Shown piece by piece: positions 20,878-32,417 of a DNA stretch of 64,000 nt. Each line of letters starts with the position of its first letter. The first letter of the stretch is position 1. The notes beneath the pieces were generated by a model, which did not search any database, was not told the origin of the DNA, and saw nothing but the letters and a program-made list of their open reading frames with translations. Source of the stretch: Membranipora membranacea (Eukaryota > Bryozoa > Gymnolaemata > Cheilostomatida > Membraniporidae); assembly GCA_914767715.1 (NCBI GenBank), contig OU612065.1:40858001-40922000 (forward strand). Direction: 5' to 3'. A program made the position numbers and the translations under genes.

Positions 20878-23796
20878 ATGGAGAAACCTACATCCCAGCA
20901 ACCAGATCCAAAAGAATCAGATAAACAGTCATCAAATGAACCTGAAAAGAGCCAATCCAATGAAGAAGAGCTGGATGAAGAACTTGATAGCCTGTTAGAC
21001 TGTAAGTCCTTAATTTTGGGTTCTATATTTACATTTTATTATTATTTATTGTGAATCATCTGCATACAAATGAACTCCCTCCCTTTAAAAGTTTAATTCA
21101 TTTGATCATACCTAGGACTTTTTTCTCTACCAGGAAGAATGGAGAATCCTCCCTAATCATACACGGAGTCAATCAGATAAAAGGCAACCCATCTATTGGC
21201 TCTTGCTGCCGCATAGACTGTCCATAGGACCATAATCCTTATTCCTAGCTAATCCTTTCGAATCTTTCTAATTAAAGATCATCAATCCTTTAATTAGTAG
21301 AACTGCCCTCCTTGATAACGATGATTTTAACAAATTCACCGGATGCATTACGATATTTGTTTAATGCATGGTCTTGAGTCATTTATGACTTGACCAGCAA
21401 ATAAAATTAATAAATATATGTATATATATGCCAATCTATAATATATTTATTCATATATTTACAGCTAGCTTAGCAGATTTTCAAACATACTCAGCAGATT
21501 CAGCTGCACAGAAGAAAACAAACTCTAAATCTACAAAACCAAAAAGTACAGGTGCTTCGGGTGATGCGGTCCCTCCCCCATCTCAGAATGTGAGTTAGAT
21601 AGCAGAGTTTGATCCTCACACTTTATCAGCCTGAGTTGTTGAGTGGAAGACAGATATATTACTGTTTGAGATGAGATATTTTGTTGCTGCTCCTCTGGTA
21701 ATAATGTGCCCGTTTCTGATTGTATACCTATGGCTGATCAGTTTTTATGCTCAGACTATAGCACGTGCCATTTACAAGATATTTGTCTGTGTTCTATTTT
21801 AAGAGTGATGAGGATTTTATGAAAGCCTTCCTCTCCGGTGCTTCAGGCAACGGCCCCGCTGTTGATTTTGAGGAGCACCTGAAATCTCTTCTTCAAGATG
21901 ACCCTCTTGCTATGGCAGAGTTTGAAAAACTTACCAAAGACGTTCCTGGTGAGATATTACAGCCATACATGACCAGTTACCCTATTTGGTAGGGTAAAAC
22001 CAGATATTTGGGCTGATTGCCCTATGAGACCAGATGACCCTATAACCAACCCACTTTTGCACCTAAGAGCTTAGTGAAGTTTTATTTGCTTATTTTGCTG
22101 TCATGGGGTATAGTCAATGAACTCCCTGAGGAAGAGGGAGTTCATTGGTCTAGTTGTCAACATGATATAACAAATTATATTAGTTTAAACATTTATACAT
22201 AGTAAAATTCTTTCTAATGCTTGCTAGAATTTGGTAAACTATAGTTATCTAACAATAAAACAACAGAAAATCAAATATTTTAAGAGCTTAATTCAGTAAT
22301 TCAGGGTCCCCCCCCAGACCAACTCAGCCCGCAAGTTTATACACCACCAGATATAGAGCCCAGCCAACTTGTCATGTTTGATTAGTGATTACAGCACTAC
22401 TGCTCACTGATAATGATATATTATAGTTGTATGTGTGATTGCAACATAATTTGTCAAATTAGTAGTTATCCTCTCATCCTTTAATGAGAAGACAACCAGT
22501 TAGACTATAACTAGCCTTGACAGCCTGCTCCTTGTTGACAGCCTCCTCTTTGTTGACAGGTGGTGGAGAGGGGCCTGCTGCTGCCTCACAGGCTGATTTC
22601 GCTAGCACATTAGCTGAGACGTTAAGTAGTCTGTCTGCAAACGCTGAATCCCTAAAGGTCGGTCACTATTATACTATTCTCTTCCTCTCCAGTTACACCC
22701 GTATAATTATCAGGTTACAACAAAGTCCTCAAAAAATAATCATCATAAATCAACTGAAATATTAGAAAGATTTTTCCTCGAAAGTACACAAACATATAAC
22801 AGGTCATTTTTATTTCATATGATATTTTTGATGATTTTGCACAACAGGATGCCAACTATCAGGCATTTCATGTTGTCCGAATGATTTCCGCTTACTGAGA
22901 CGTCTTCCTTCTCAGGCTAACCGTACATCTCACACATATAATGACTATTTTGTCTGTTTACAGACAGAGATGACAGATGATGAGCTAATGAAGTCCTTCC
23001 AGCAGACTCTGAATCTCGGCGGCGGCGCAGAGGGGGGAGGAGGAGAAGGAGGAGAGGCTAACTTCATTCCAATGATGCAAAATATGATGTCTAATCTTTT
23101 ATCTAAAGAAATTTTATATCCTTCTCTAAAAGACCTGGCTGATAAGGTTAGTATTCTGTAGGCTAATCCTAACTTAGAAAGAAGCTTAGAAACGTAGCTA
23201 GAAACCTCTGCATATTATTGTTACACGATATACTCATATTCACTACAACTACATCACATACCGCATTGTTTGTTGTTTTTAGTATCCAGACTGGCTGAGT
23301 GTTAATAACGGTAAAGTGCCAAAAAATCAATTAGAGTTATACGCCAGACAGTTTGACGTCGTGTCCAGATTGTGTGATCTTTACGATGAAGAGAAAGAAG
23401 CCGACTCACAGGAAGTGAAAGAAGCCAGATTCGAAAAGATTTTAGACCTGATGACACAAGTGAGTGACAATACTTTGTAAATACTTTCGTTTGATCAGCC
23501 AAGTTTTTCAGGTCCACAACATGGACAATTTTAGGGGAACAATCTCAGATAATGTTTTACTAAGTTGATGTACGAATCTGTACATCACATTGTGTCCTGG
23601 GTTAGGGTTCAGTTTGGGATATGAGACAGCACTGATACCTCACACTGATACTTTTACAGACACATATTTTATCCTATAGATGCAGGATTGTGGACCTCCC
23701 CCTCAGGATATAGTGGGACAGCTGGCTCCTGGTCTCAACTTTGACGCTCAAGGAAATCCCCAACTACCTGGAATGGATCAATGCTCGGTTATGTAA
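20878..23796 (+). CDS. PEX19: Peroxisomal biogenesis factor 19
   Basis: Seven exons: 20878-21001, 21465-21589, 21804-21948, 22560-22657, 22964-23146, 23283-23459 and 23680-23796, giving 323 in-frame codons including the stop. PEX19 is the cytosolic chaperone and receptor that delivers peroxisomal membrane proteins to PEX3. Support: an acidic N-terminus ending ELDEELDSLLDSSLADF (PEX3-binding region), the central SDEDFMKAFLS and DDPLAMAEFEKL segments, then MTDDELMKSFQQTLNLGGG, the very typical LLSKEILYPSLKDLADKYPDW, and LDLMTQMQDCGPPPQDIVGQ. The protein ends in CSVM, a CaaX box for farnesylation as in other PEX19 proteins. A Gly/Glu-rich insertion (AEGGGGEGGE) lies before the C-terminal domain. 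The ATG at 20878 was chosen. Open frame extends upstream to 20830 behind a possible acceptor, so a further 5' exon cannot be excluded. Confidence 0.95.
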
Positions 23797-26219
23797 TCAT
23801 CAGCTTTATCCCGTTATCTCGGTTGTCTTGTATTGTCTGCATTGTGGTGTTAGTTAGTTCTGAGCCTCAATCACATGAGACACTATTCTGACCAAATTTT
23901 CTCTGATTTCAGTTATTAGAAAAGTTCTCACACAAGTACAGAATAATTGTTTGTCTGATGATTATAATGTTTTAACACTTTAATTTATTTGTTATTGTTG
24001 ATTAGACAGGATGGAGGGGTACAGTTGTAGACAGATCATAGCATTGTATATTTTGTTATAAGTTATACACACAGTGGTATCCCCCCCTGATTTTCACAGT
24101 GTTATCAGAGACAGTAAGTAATTGTCTAATGTCTCTGATGTCAATATCTACTCATCCATTTGTCAATCAAACTGGTGCTCTTCAGTTGTAAAAGTTTATT
24201 GTCATACATACTTCAGATTGTGATTAAAGTAATCAAACTCTATTCTGGTTGATAGTAGCAGCATTCCATTATCCACCACATCCCTACCCTTGTCGGTCGG
24301 GGGGGGGGGGGGGTTGTGGTCGGTCGGGGTCGGTCGGGGGGGGGTTGTGGTCAATAATGGAATTTTACTACCAGCAACCCGAGTAGTGTCTGATTGTATA
24401 AACAGGGAGTGAGAAGTGATAGTCACCTCCAAATTCTAATCAGATGGTTGAGAAACTGTCTGAAAGCAAGCTTTTATAAGCTTATGAATAATGTCTTTAT
24501 TCATGTAAATACAAATAAATATATACCAAAATATCTCTATGGTCACGCTCATTGTGTCTTGGCTGACAAGAGCTACACTCGTTTACTACTAGGCGGTAGT
24601 ACCAGGGCGGATATACCAGGCAGTCAGAGATATAAGGTTTGAATTCCCTTTCAACATAATTGCTCTGTTAGTAAGACTAGCTGACTGACAGGAGAATGTA
24701 GATAAATAATCCTTTCAAGCAGTTTATTATTGGGGAGGAGACCTGTTACAGATTGTGTGACTTATGTCTCATGACACACAACTCCAAATCCAAGCTGGTC
24801 CTAGATATGTGACTGCGCAACCCAAAGAAGTCAAATTATTGTCGAATCAGAACCCACCAAACCTTCTAATACTTTAGTGTTTCTGGGAACGTCAAACAAA
24901 AAACTAATGATTCTTATTTTATTCCCTCTGGTAACACATCATGACATATAAGACAGGCCAGGCCTGGTGATAAACAGTATGTAGGGAAATTGAGACTTGA
25001 TAGATACATACCTTAGGCCTTCAGTGCATATTGATGGCCATTGATGGGTAGTTTAAAGGTTCTATTTGACACTTATTCAGACCTTAATCCAGCTGGGAAT
25101 AGGAGCTAATAATTTATGAGCAAGGAAAGGGATCGTACAAGAAATTTACATGGAAATAATGGCTAAGCAGTATTATAATCTAAGCAATATTAGAAGATGA
25201 CCAATTTGCAGGATGGAAACCAAATACGTTGCACTATTAAAAACGAATAATAGCCTATAATAATCAAATCAAAATCCAGAGCATGACAGGCTAAGGTCAC
25301 ATCAGCAGTGATCTGGCAGCTAACTTTCAAACTGCCGAAACTTTGTATGTCAATTTAAAGACTAGGCTATTGATGGGGATGAGGGTGGGGAGGCCGATCA
25401 GCCCAGATTGGACTTTAGAGAGAAAGCGCGCTACATTTACATGCACAGAATTAATGCAAATCAGACTTCAGCCAGGAGAACTACAAGAGCTAGACAGAAT
25501 TACAATACAGATTATCACCAACAAAGGGCTGAGCTTAATTCATAGAGATTTTGAATGTTTTTATATTTTTGCCATTGATTGAAAAAACGCCAAAAATTGT
25601 TGTAACAGTTAAAGCAATGAACTCCCTCCTCATTGGTTAAAGCCCTATTGCCTCATTTTCAAACTACTTTGATAGTTTGTTGCGATATCATATCAAATAA
25701 ATTCATAGCCATAAGGCCACGCAGAATCTAAAAAATGAATTGGAGGTCATCATTATTGTATCATGATTAGACCAAGGGCGGACGAGGTAATATAAAACCC
25801 AAAAAGTCATAGTTTATACTAATTAAAACCCAATTACTTTTTTTCAAAAGTCAAAACAAAATTTTCCAATATATATATAAAAAGGATATTTGTGTTCATA
25901 ATATATATATACTGGATAATAACTCAAAATCAGACATTCATAAATCTGAATATGGGGATGTAGCCTTTGTCACATGGCTACTGTTTTTGTTTGTAGCCGC
26001 TGCGTGACAAGGCTAATGGGGACGAAGTTGCTGGCATACAGAGTAGAGGCAGACCAGGGGCTTTCCTGAGACCCCTACAGCTTTGCTGGATCGAACCCTC
26101 CTAATCCAAATATATCAACAAAGGGGAAAAAATATTCCTGGTACACGCGGCGTTAGAATACGTTCTGTCCAACATATGTCACTTTGTGGCATCCAATGGC
26201 TTTGAACTACATTTATATA
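23797..26219. other. Intergenic, no gene recognised
   Basis: Includes the presumed PEX19 3' UTR. A poly-G/(GGTCGGTC) patch lies at about 24295-24352. ORFs of 75-82 codons at 24202-25582 lack motifs, splice support or coding character. Confidence 0.5.
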
Positions 26220-27190
26220 TATACTTTATTATTGCCGATCAAAGTCAATGACAAATAAAGACCATGCATAAATAAATAAATAAAAACAAAGCAGTCAGGT
26301 GTATTTATGAAAAATATCATTGTCTATAAATGCTGTCCTATTTATAGAACTGTGATTTCAGGCTTCCAAAAATATTTTACACGGATGATTCTCATATTCT
26401 TTAACCTTTGCAATATATCGAAAACAATCAACTCAGCTGTTCCCTGTACTTCTTTTATCATAGTATAAGGATAGTCACCTGCATAGAATACATATCATAA
26501 AATCATTGAAACTCTGGGCATCAACACTTGACACTTTAGCCTTTGCAATAAATATCGAAAACAAAGAAGATCAAGATGTATTTTTAGCTCTTCGAGCTTT
26601 AGTAAAGAAAGTCTCTCTTCATAGTCTTCCTCATATGGAATCATGATTCTGGTGCAGAGCTTTTGAAATCTCTCCAGTTCATCCTTATCATTTTGGGTGG
26701 TGTGTGGGAACCAGCACGGGGCTGCATATGATAAAACCGATAAAATTCTAGCTTTGTAAATTTAATTTACAAAGCTAGAATTTTTTCACTGATATTAATA
26801 ATATCAGTGAATGAGACCACACACCAGCTTTTCTTAGCTTTATAAGACCATGCAGAGAATGTTTTGTTTTGTCAATGATATGGTCTACATGGGAGTGAAA
26901 CTTCAGGTGTTCATCAAATATCACACCAAGGAGCCTCACATTTGGGGTGTAGAGTATTTCAGAGTGATTGATGTTATAGGTGTCAATGGTGAGTGTTTTT
27001 TGCAAAGTGAAGTTCATGGAGAGAGTTTTGTTCACATTCAACAGCAGAAAGTTATCAGTGCAGTACAGAGAGGTGTAATCGAGTGCTCTTTGAAGGTGGT
27101 TGTCGCTGATGCTCACAGTTGCCCGATGAGCAGTAGAGTCAGTCATGAGACAGTTAGAGTTTGATAGCGGATGGTATATTTTGACAGCTA
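26220..27190 (-). pseudogene. 5'-truncated LINE (non-LTR retrotransposon), reverse-transcriptase C-terminal part, broken
   Basis: Read on the minus strand. Recognisable reverse-transcriptase thumb sequence (DYTSLYCTDNFLLLNVNKT, NVRLLGVIFDEHLKFHSHVD) runs to about 26815. The frame then breaks at a palindromic insertion (26742-26810). Homology resumes as ARILSVLSYAAPCWFP and DELERFQKLCTRIM down to about 26530, with a further frame change before a SSVDAQSFNDFMICILCR-type C-terminus. Downstream is a 3' UTR ending near 26220 with TAAATAAATAAA-like sequence. The catalytic YADD region is missing or degenerate at the 5' edge. The copy is dead. Confidence 0.75.
26742..26810. repeat. Two adjacent palindromes inside the LINE fragment
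   Basis: Palindrome 1 at 26742-26784 has 20-bp arms and a 3-base centre. Palindrome 2 at 26786-26810 has 11-bp arms and a 3-base centre. They sit exactly where the reverse-transcriptase reading frame breaks. Confidence 0.9.
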
Positions 27191-27230
27191 CATTTATTGT
27201 CAGTACATCCATCAAGCCATCACCATACAT

Positions 27231-28652
27231 TCAAAACACTGATACCAAGCCATCAAATCTCGCCAAGCAAGCTTGTTTTGAATAAAATGCAGATTTGGGC
27301 GTTGTGAAATAAATGGAAAGCTTTGGCAGTATCACGCCCGCTGGGGGGGGGGCTGTCGGGCCTTCAGGCGGTGGGCAAAAGTCTGGGGGGCTCAGAACAC
27401 ATATAAGGCTATGATTTGTGAATCAATCTAACTAGTTTTAATTTCATCGAATCTTAGTTCTGAGCTATGGTTTTCTCAATAGAAATCTAATAGCTGAAAA
27501 CTCATATTCATGGAAAATATAAGACTGGTTATGCTGTGCTATAGTTTTCAAAATGCAAAAATTTTTGCATATTTAAAACATGATTTGGCATAATTTGGGC
27601 GTGAATTTGAAGTTGTTTGGTCTTGTGATTTAAGGGTAATGTCTTTTTGGCAGCTATAAAAATTATAACCAGAAATTTTTCTGCTAAGTGCCAAAAAAGC
27701 TTGAAAATGAAATGAAAATATCAGATCAATTCTAGAATGAATCCGTTTGATAAAATTTTTGTAACCTTGCCATTAAACTGCCACTCACATTGAGATATTG
27801 AGTGTTCTGAGAATTTTCATTTTCGTTTGGCAACAACTATCTGTTGCCAAACATCCATAGTTGCTAGAGCTTGTTTTTCATATCCACAAATGCCTGATGG
27901 CATATTTTTGACTGTTGCAAGAAAAACCCCAACCAAAACAAAGGCAATACAACTGAAAGGGGTAAGATAACCTTGCTGTCTTTCCTTGCTCAAGAATAGC
28001 GGGATTTGAGAGAAAAGCAGTTGGTAGGCACAAGTTTCTGTTTTACTGTCAGATTAATTGGAGACGTCATCAATTGCCCATATAATCATCAAGATAACCT
28101 AAAAAAGACAGGTTAAAGGAGATACCGATGACAGTGAGCCTTCGTTTACAATTGAGGAATGTGAACAATGTATAAAAATTGATAATTGTCAGGAACAGCC
28201 AAGTTTCAAGCAAGCAGACGGAAACATCCTGAACAAAATAGCCTCATGAAACATCTGCCATCCATTATGATATCCATTTTTGAATTTCATTATTAGTGTA
28301 TCAATGTTTTGCACAAGAAATGGATAGAAATCACATTAATCATAAAAAAACTAAATGTGCCAACAATATATTATACTTGTATCATAATAGAGATATCATG
28401 GATACAGTCATGCAAATATTCATATAACCAATTATGTATGTAATTATATATCTACATATTATTTTTGTCAATAAATTCTTTTGTTTTGTATCCAACAATT
28501 AGTTGTACGTTTTATAAGTGCACAAATGCATTCAACATTTTTTTCCGTTTTGCTCTTTTGCTCTTGCTCTGACAAAAATTTTCAAGACTAAGGCAAGGTT
28601 TTCTTGTCACCTCCAAGATACGAAGACAAAATATGTATAAACTGTGTTGTCA
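27231..28652. other. Intergenic, no gene recognised
   Basis: AT-rich sequence without supported coding potential. A homopolymer G run occurs near 27343-27351. Nothing else stands out. Confidence 0.5.
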
Positions 28653-28660
28653 GTACCAAC

Positions 28661-28699
28661 CATAGACTTAATATACTACCGTAGTATATTAAGTCTATG
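28661..28699. mobile_element. 39-bp micro-MITE (copy A, CATAGACTTAAT family)
   Basis: A perfect palindrome with 19-bp arms beginning CATAGACTTAATATACTAC and a single central base. It is flanked on both sides by the exact 8-bp direct repeat GTACCAAC (28653-28660 and 28700-28707), the hallmark of transposition with an 8-bp target duplication. Confidence 0.85.
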
Positions 28700-28760
28700 G
28701 TACCAACAAAACAAAACCTGCGTCATTTTTTCTCAATTACTGTTGTGCACGACGTGGATT

Positions 28761-29960
28761 TCAAGAGGTCTCTTCTGGCATATTGAACTGCGAGCCCAGA
28801 TCAGGAAGACCAAAAGCCTTCAGTATGCCGTTACATCTCCTGTCAGAGTCTGGTGTTCTCAGCCATGAGTGGTTAGCAACTCTTTTCTCATAGCCGAAGA
28901 AAGTTCCTGCTTGACTGTCCAGCTCCATGGTTTTGTGAGCAACGTCAACGAGATCTAGTGAGATATTCAGATGCTCGAATAGCTCTGTTATCATACCATT
29001 TGGATCCCTACGTAACTCATCATACTTCAAAGCTTTGAAGTGTATTCCATTCTTACGATACTCCCTCATCATGCTAACTTTTGCTGCCCAGCACATCTTA
29101 AAACCACTCAAATGAACTAGGTCGTAGCTTATAATCCCTCACAAGCTGCCGACAGAACTGAGAGTTGTAGTCATTCGTATATATCGGCCAGACTATACAC
29201 CCTGTAAGTGAGAGGTTCTCACGTCCACTCAGCACTTCTCTGTTAGCATGTAACATGTTGTTCAAGGTCATGGGCACATGACCGAAGGCTTTGTAGAATG
29301 AAGTGGCACAAGAAAGACAATCTCGATAAGCAAACATTATGTCATGTGACGGAAAATGCTTCTTGATAACTGGAACCATGTGTTCGTCAGCCAGTGTTGA
29401 TTTCCAGAAGATAGAATGACCTCTCGGAGCCATAAGAATGTGCAATTTGATAGATGCCATCACCATTTTTTCGTACTCCTCCGTTTTGGCAAACGCGGCA
29501 ATATCAGGACACCTGCGGGCTCTCACAACGCTGTAGAACATTATTTGGGACTCGCAATATGTTACCCAATTTGGTAAGGCTGCAAACATTTGGGACCATA
29601 CTGTAGATCCACATCATACAGTGTGGAAACACCAAACAACCCTAGTGCCTTCAACGTTGGCATTGTCTAGAACTTCCATGACATCTTTTCGGGGGATAGA
29701 AACCTAATATAAGGAACCTGGTGAATGAATGAACATGTCTGCTTTGGCACAGAGTTCAATGAATTTTGCAACTTCTTTTTCAAATCCTAGAAAAAAAACG
29801 TTGTCTCTTAGGAATGTTTTTGCAGGAGCAAAATGATCATGAGTGAAGATGAAAGAGATTGGTGAGACAGAAATATTCCCAGGCGGTGTGTAGCGAAGCA
29901 CTTGGGCAGTATATACTTTCTCTTTACCATCCTTTATGTCTCGCAGCTTGCCATTGATGC
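28761..29960 (-). pseudogene. Sulfotransferase-like pseudogene (copy 1)
   Basis: Minus-strand open region behind a good acceptor (CTTTCAG, exon start 29960). It encodes a P-loop sulfotransferase-like protein: THDHFAPAKTFL, a CGSTVWSQMFAALPNWV nucleotide-binding loop, GHSIFWKST, FAYRDCLSCATSFYKAFG (PAPS-contact type), LKYDELRRDPNGMITELFEHL and a C-terminus ending NMPEETS. It is broken three times: an in-frame TAG after SPGSLY (about 29704), a TGA in the P-loop approach where the second copy has Arg, and a 1-bp frame change at a T run near 29100. The N-terminal exon or exons are not identified. The family would transfer sulfate from PAPS to a carbohydrate or small molecule; the substrate is unknown. 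Confidence 0.7.
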
Positions 29961-30449
29961 CTGAAAGAGGAGAGAGAAAAATTTGAGTATCATGCTATAA
30001 TATGACCAACAATCATGGCCATTCTAAATTTTAGATGTGAGAGTTATCTGCTCAATGAGAAAGGGGCACAAATTCATCTGTCATATTCTTATAACATTTG
30101 AAAGAAGAAAGGACAACTGGGGAATGAGCTCTGATTAGTTGACTGTGTACTATAATGGTGTAGAGTGATAGGTTGATACTAAACCAAGTTCTACAAGCCA
30201 TAAACCTAAACGTAGATATGGAGATTCTCACCTGAAATACTCCACTTGGGGTATTATTAGGATGTAATTCCCTTTGAAGTACAACAAACCCTTATCTTAT
30301 AAAATAACTTTACACTATGAGTTACATAATTATCTACCATCACCAACTCCATCCAGAAATTCAATTTTTTGCATTGGGCCAGCCTTTAATCTAAACAAGG
30401 TAACAGTTGCAACATGCATGTAAGTTAGTATTTTCACAACATACCAATC

Positions 30450-31333
30450 CTACTGGTCTCTGTGGTTGACCCCGAACCTGATGTTGTGGCTAACAGCTTC
30501 AAGGAAGTCAGTTACATTGTCTTGACCATCCCTCCTCCTCTCGCATAGGGTCTTCAGTCTTCTTCTCAGCCTAAGGGTCTCTGCTCTTGTCCTCCTTGGC
30601 AGAGGCTCACCCAGCTCAAACAGCCTGATTTGAGCTCGGTTGAAACAATCCTCTTTCTGTATGGTCTCTATGAGGCACCATACAGATGGGTGTGCATTGA
30701 GATTACACAGGTGTTTGAATCTGAAGTAGATTAGTTATAATTTCAAAGAGTGATGAGGAATGATACCCCTTAAGCTGGTTCTTGATTTTCTATCATGGTG
30801 TGCCAAGTCACACCTATCACCACTCTGTTTCCATTCTTTCTGCGTCATTAAACAATGCCACAAACAAATATATGAATTTGAAGTTTGGAAGGTTATTCGA
30901 GGTTACTCTGAAGAAGTTCTCCCTTATTGACAGATGAGGAGACAACTAACATCCTTTTACAGCTAAACTTGATCTCAAACTATGTCATAGGCCTACCTGA
31001 TGCTAGTACATTGAAAGGAACAAGGATAGTTATTCATCTTGTTTATTTATTCAAGGTTTCAAAAATAATTTTGGATCATGCATCATGTTCACCTTCAATC
31101 CATACAACGCAAACTCCATGTTTTATAAATAAAGGATATCTTTCAATGTACCTGTTGTTCCAACCCTCTGTTTGATTGCTGGTGCGGTCCTCATCATCAA
31201 ATGTAGCTTGATACACATTCCAGGTTTCAGGTGGAAGCAAAGGCTCTCTCCTAACATTAATGATTAGGTTGATCCCTCCTGCAGGTTGTACTATTAACTC
31301 CCCATGGATGGACGATCTCAGCGAGAATTGCAT
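30450..31333 (-). pseudogene. C-terminal part of a MULE-type (Mutator-like) transposase, spliced
   Basis: Two minus-strand exons, 31333-31152 and 30720-30450, joined in phase 2 across a GT-AG intron. The join gives DRTSNQTEGWNN then RFKHLCNLNAHPSVWCLIE, the arrangement seen in MULE/FLYWCH-type transposases (TNNxxEGWHxxF...HPxIWxFIE). It continues FLELGEPLPRR-like sequence, RTRAETLRLRRRLKTLCERR and ends at TAG. The upstream DDE core is absent and the first about 30 residues (MQFSLRSSIHGELIVQ) do not match the family. Probably a transposase remnant, though the intact splice and frame leave room for a small domesticated gene of about 150 residues. Confidence 0.55.
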
Positions 31334-31869
31334 GAACTAACCGGCAACAGTAAAGGATGGATGTGAATAGGAAAGATATTTCCTTTCAAGACCTCTGATG
31401 TTCAACCATTGACATTATATTATATTATATCAATGTGTGCTTATAACATATTATTATAATTATTTCTGTAGGTGCCTAATCAATGTATGATTGAACAGCA
31501 GAATAAACGTTCATAGTCTCCCCCCCCCCCCTGAATAGATATGGTGTCTAATACCAAACTATATTGCTTACTATCTGTCATTACACTTTAGATCACAGCA
31601 AATACAAATCCAGATTTGCGGTCGACAATCTAGTCTGAAATTTGATTTTTTTGGAAATAATACAGGTGCTGATATCGGTAATTGTAATGGTCACAGCAAA
31701 CAGGGATGAAGATAGTAAAACCAGAACTATGAAGAGGGAACAATCAATAAGTGCTGATTGTGCTTGCTCAAAATCAATTGGATTCGTCCCATCCCGACAG
31801 TTGACCCGGTAGGCATTCCTTACCATCATCATGAAGCCTTTTTGGAATGAATATTTGTACGCCTTAATT

Positions 31870-32170
31870 GGCAATTGGGGTTGACGAAATGTTATTGGCA
31901 ATTTATGATTGGCAAAATGAGATTGGCAACATATCTTTGGCAAAATATGATTGGCAAAATGAGATTGGCAAAACATCTTTGGCGAAATGTGATTGGCAAA
32001 ATGGGACTGGCGAAATGTCTTTGGCAAAATGTGATTGGCAAAATAAAATTGGCAAAACATCTTTGGCGAAATGTGATTGGCAAAATAAGACTGGCGAAAT
32101 GTCTTTGGCAAAATATGATTGGCGAAATGTGATTGGCAAAACATAGCATTGACAAAATGTACATTGGCGA
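31870..32170 (+). repeat. Short tandem array of 11-14-bp units (ATTGGCAAAAT)
   Basis: About 300 bp of ATTGGCAAAATG, ATTGGCGAAATGT and CTTTGGCAAAAC units in a higher-order pattern of about 42 bp. All frames on both strands stay largely open, which explains several spurious ORFs here. Confidence 0.9.
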
Positions 32171-32239
32171 AATGTCTGCCACCCGTATCAGCAACTTCAA
32201 CCTGGATAATTGCAAAGTAATCCTGCAGGAGCCCCATGA

Positions 32240-32366
32240 TCTATTAGAGCCAAAAATATCAAGTGTTGATGCCCAGAGTTTCAATGATTTTATGATGTGT
32301 ATTCTATGCAGGTGACTATCCTTATACTATGATAAGAAAGTACAGGGAACAGCTAAGCTGATTGCT
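32240..32366 (+). mobile_element. LINE 3'-end fragment (second copy)
   Basis: Matches, in reverse orientation, the 3' end of the LINE at about 26436-26535. It has the same end of ORF2 (SSVDAQSFNDFMMCILCR then stop at 32315) and the following bases, GGTGACTATCCTTATACTAT and onward. It lies on the plus strand here. Confidence 0.75.
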
Positions 32367-32374
32367 TGAGTTCA

Positions 32375-32417
32375 GGGACGTATCAGGGACGTATCAGGGA
32401 CGTATCAGGGACGTATT
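32375..32417 (+). repeat. 11-bp tandem repeat, about 4 copies
   Basis: Four copies of AGGGACGTATC directly after the LINE 3' fragment. Confidence 0.85.

Noticed and set aside
24295-24352. Poly-G and GGTCGGTC patch as a regulatory G-quadruplex
   Set aside because: Simple low-complexity sequence about 500 bp beyond PEX19 with no supporting context; homopolymer length may be a sequencing artefact.
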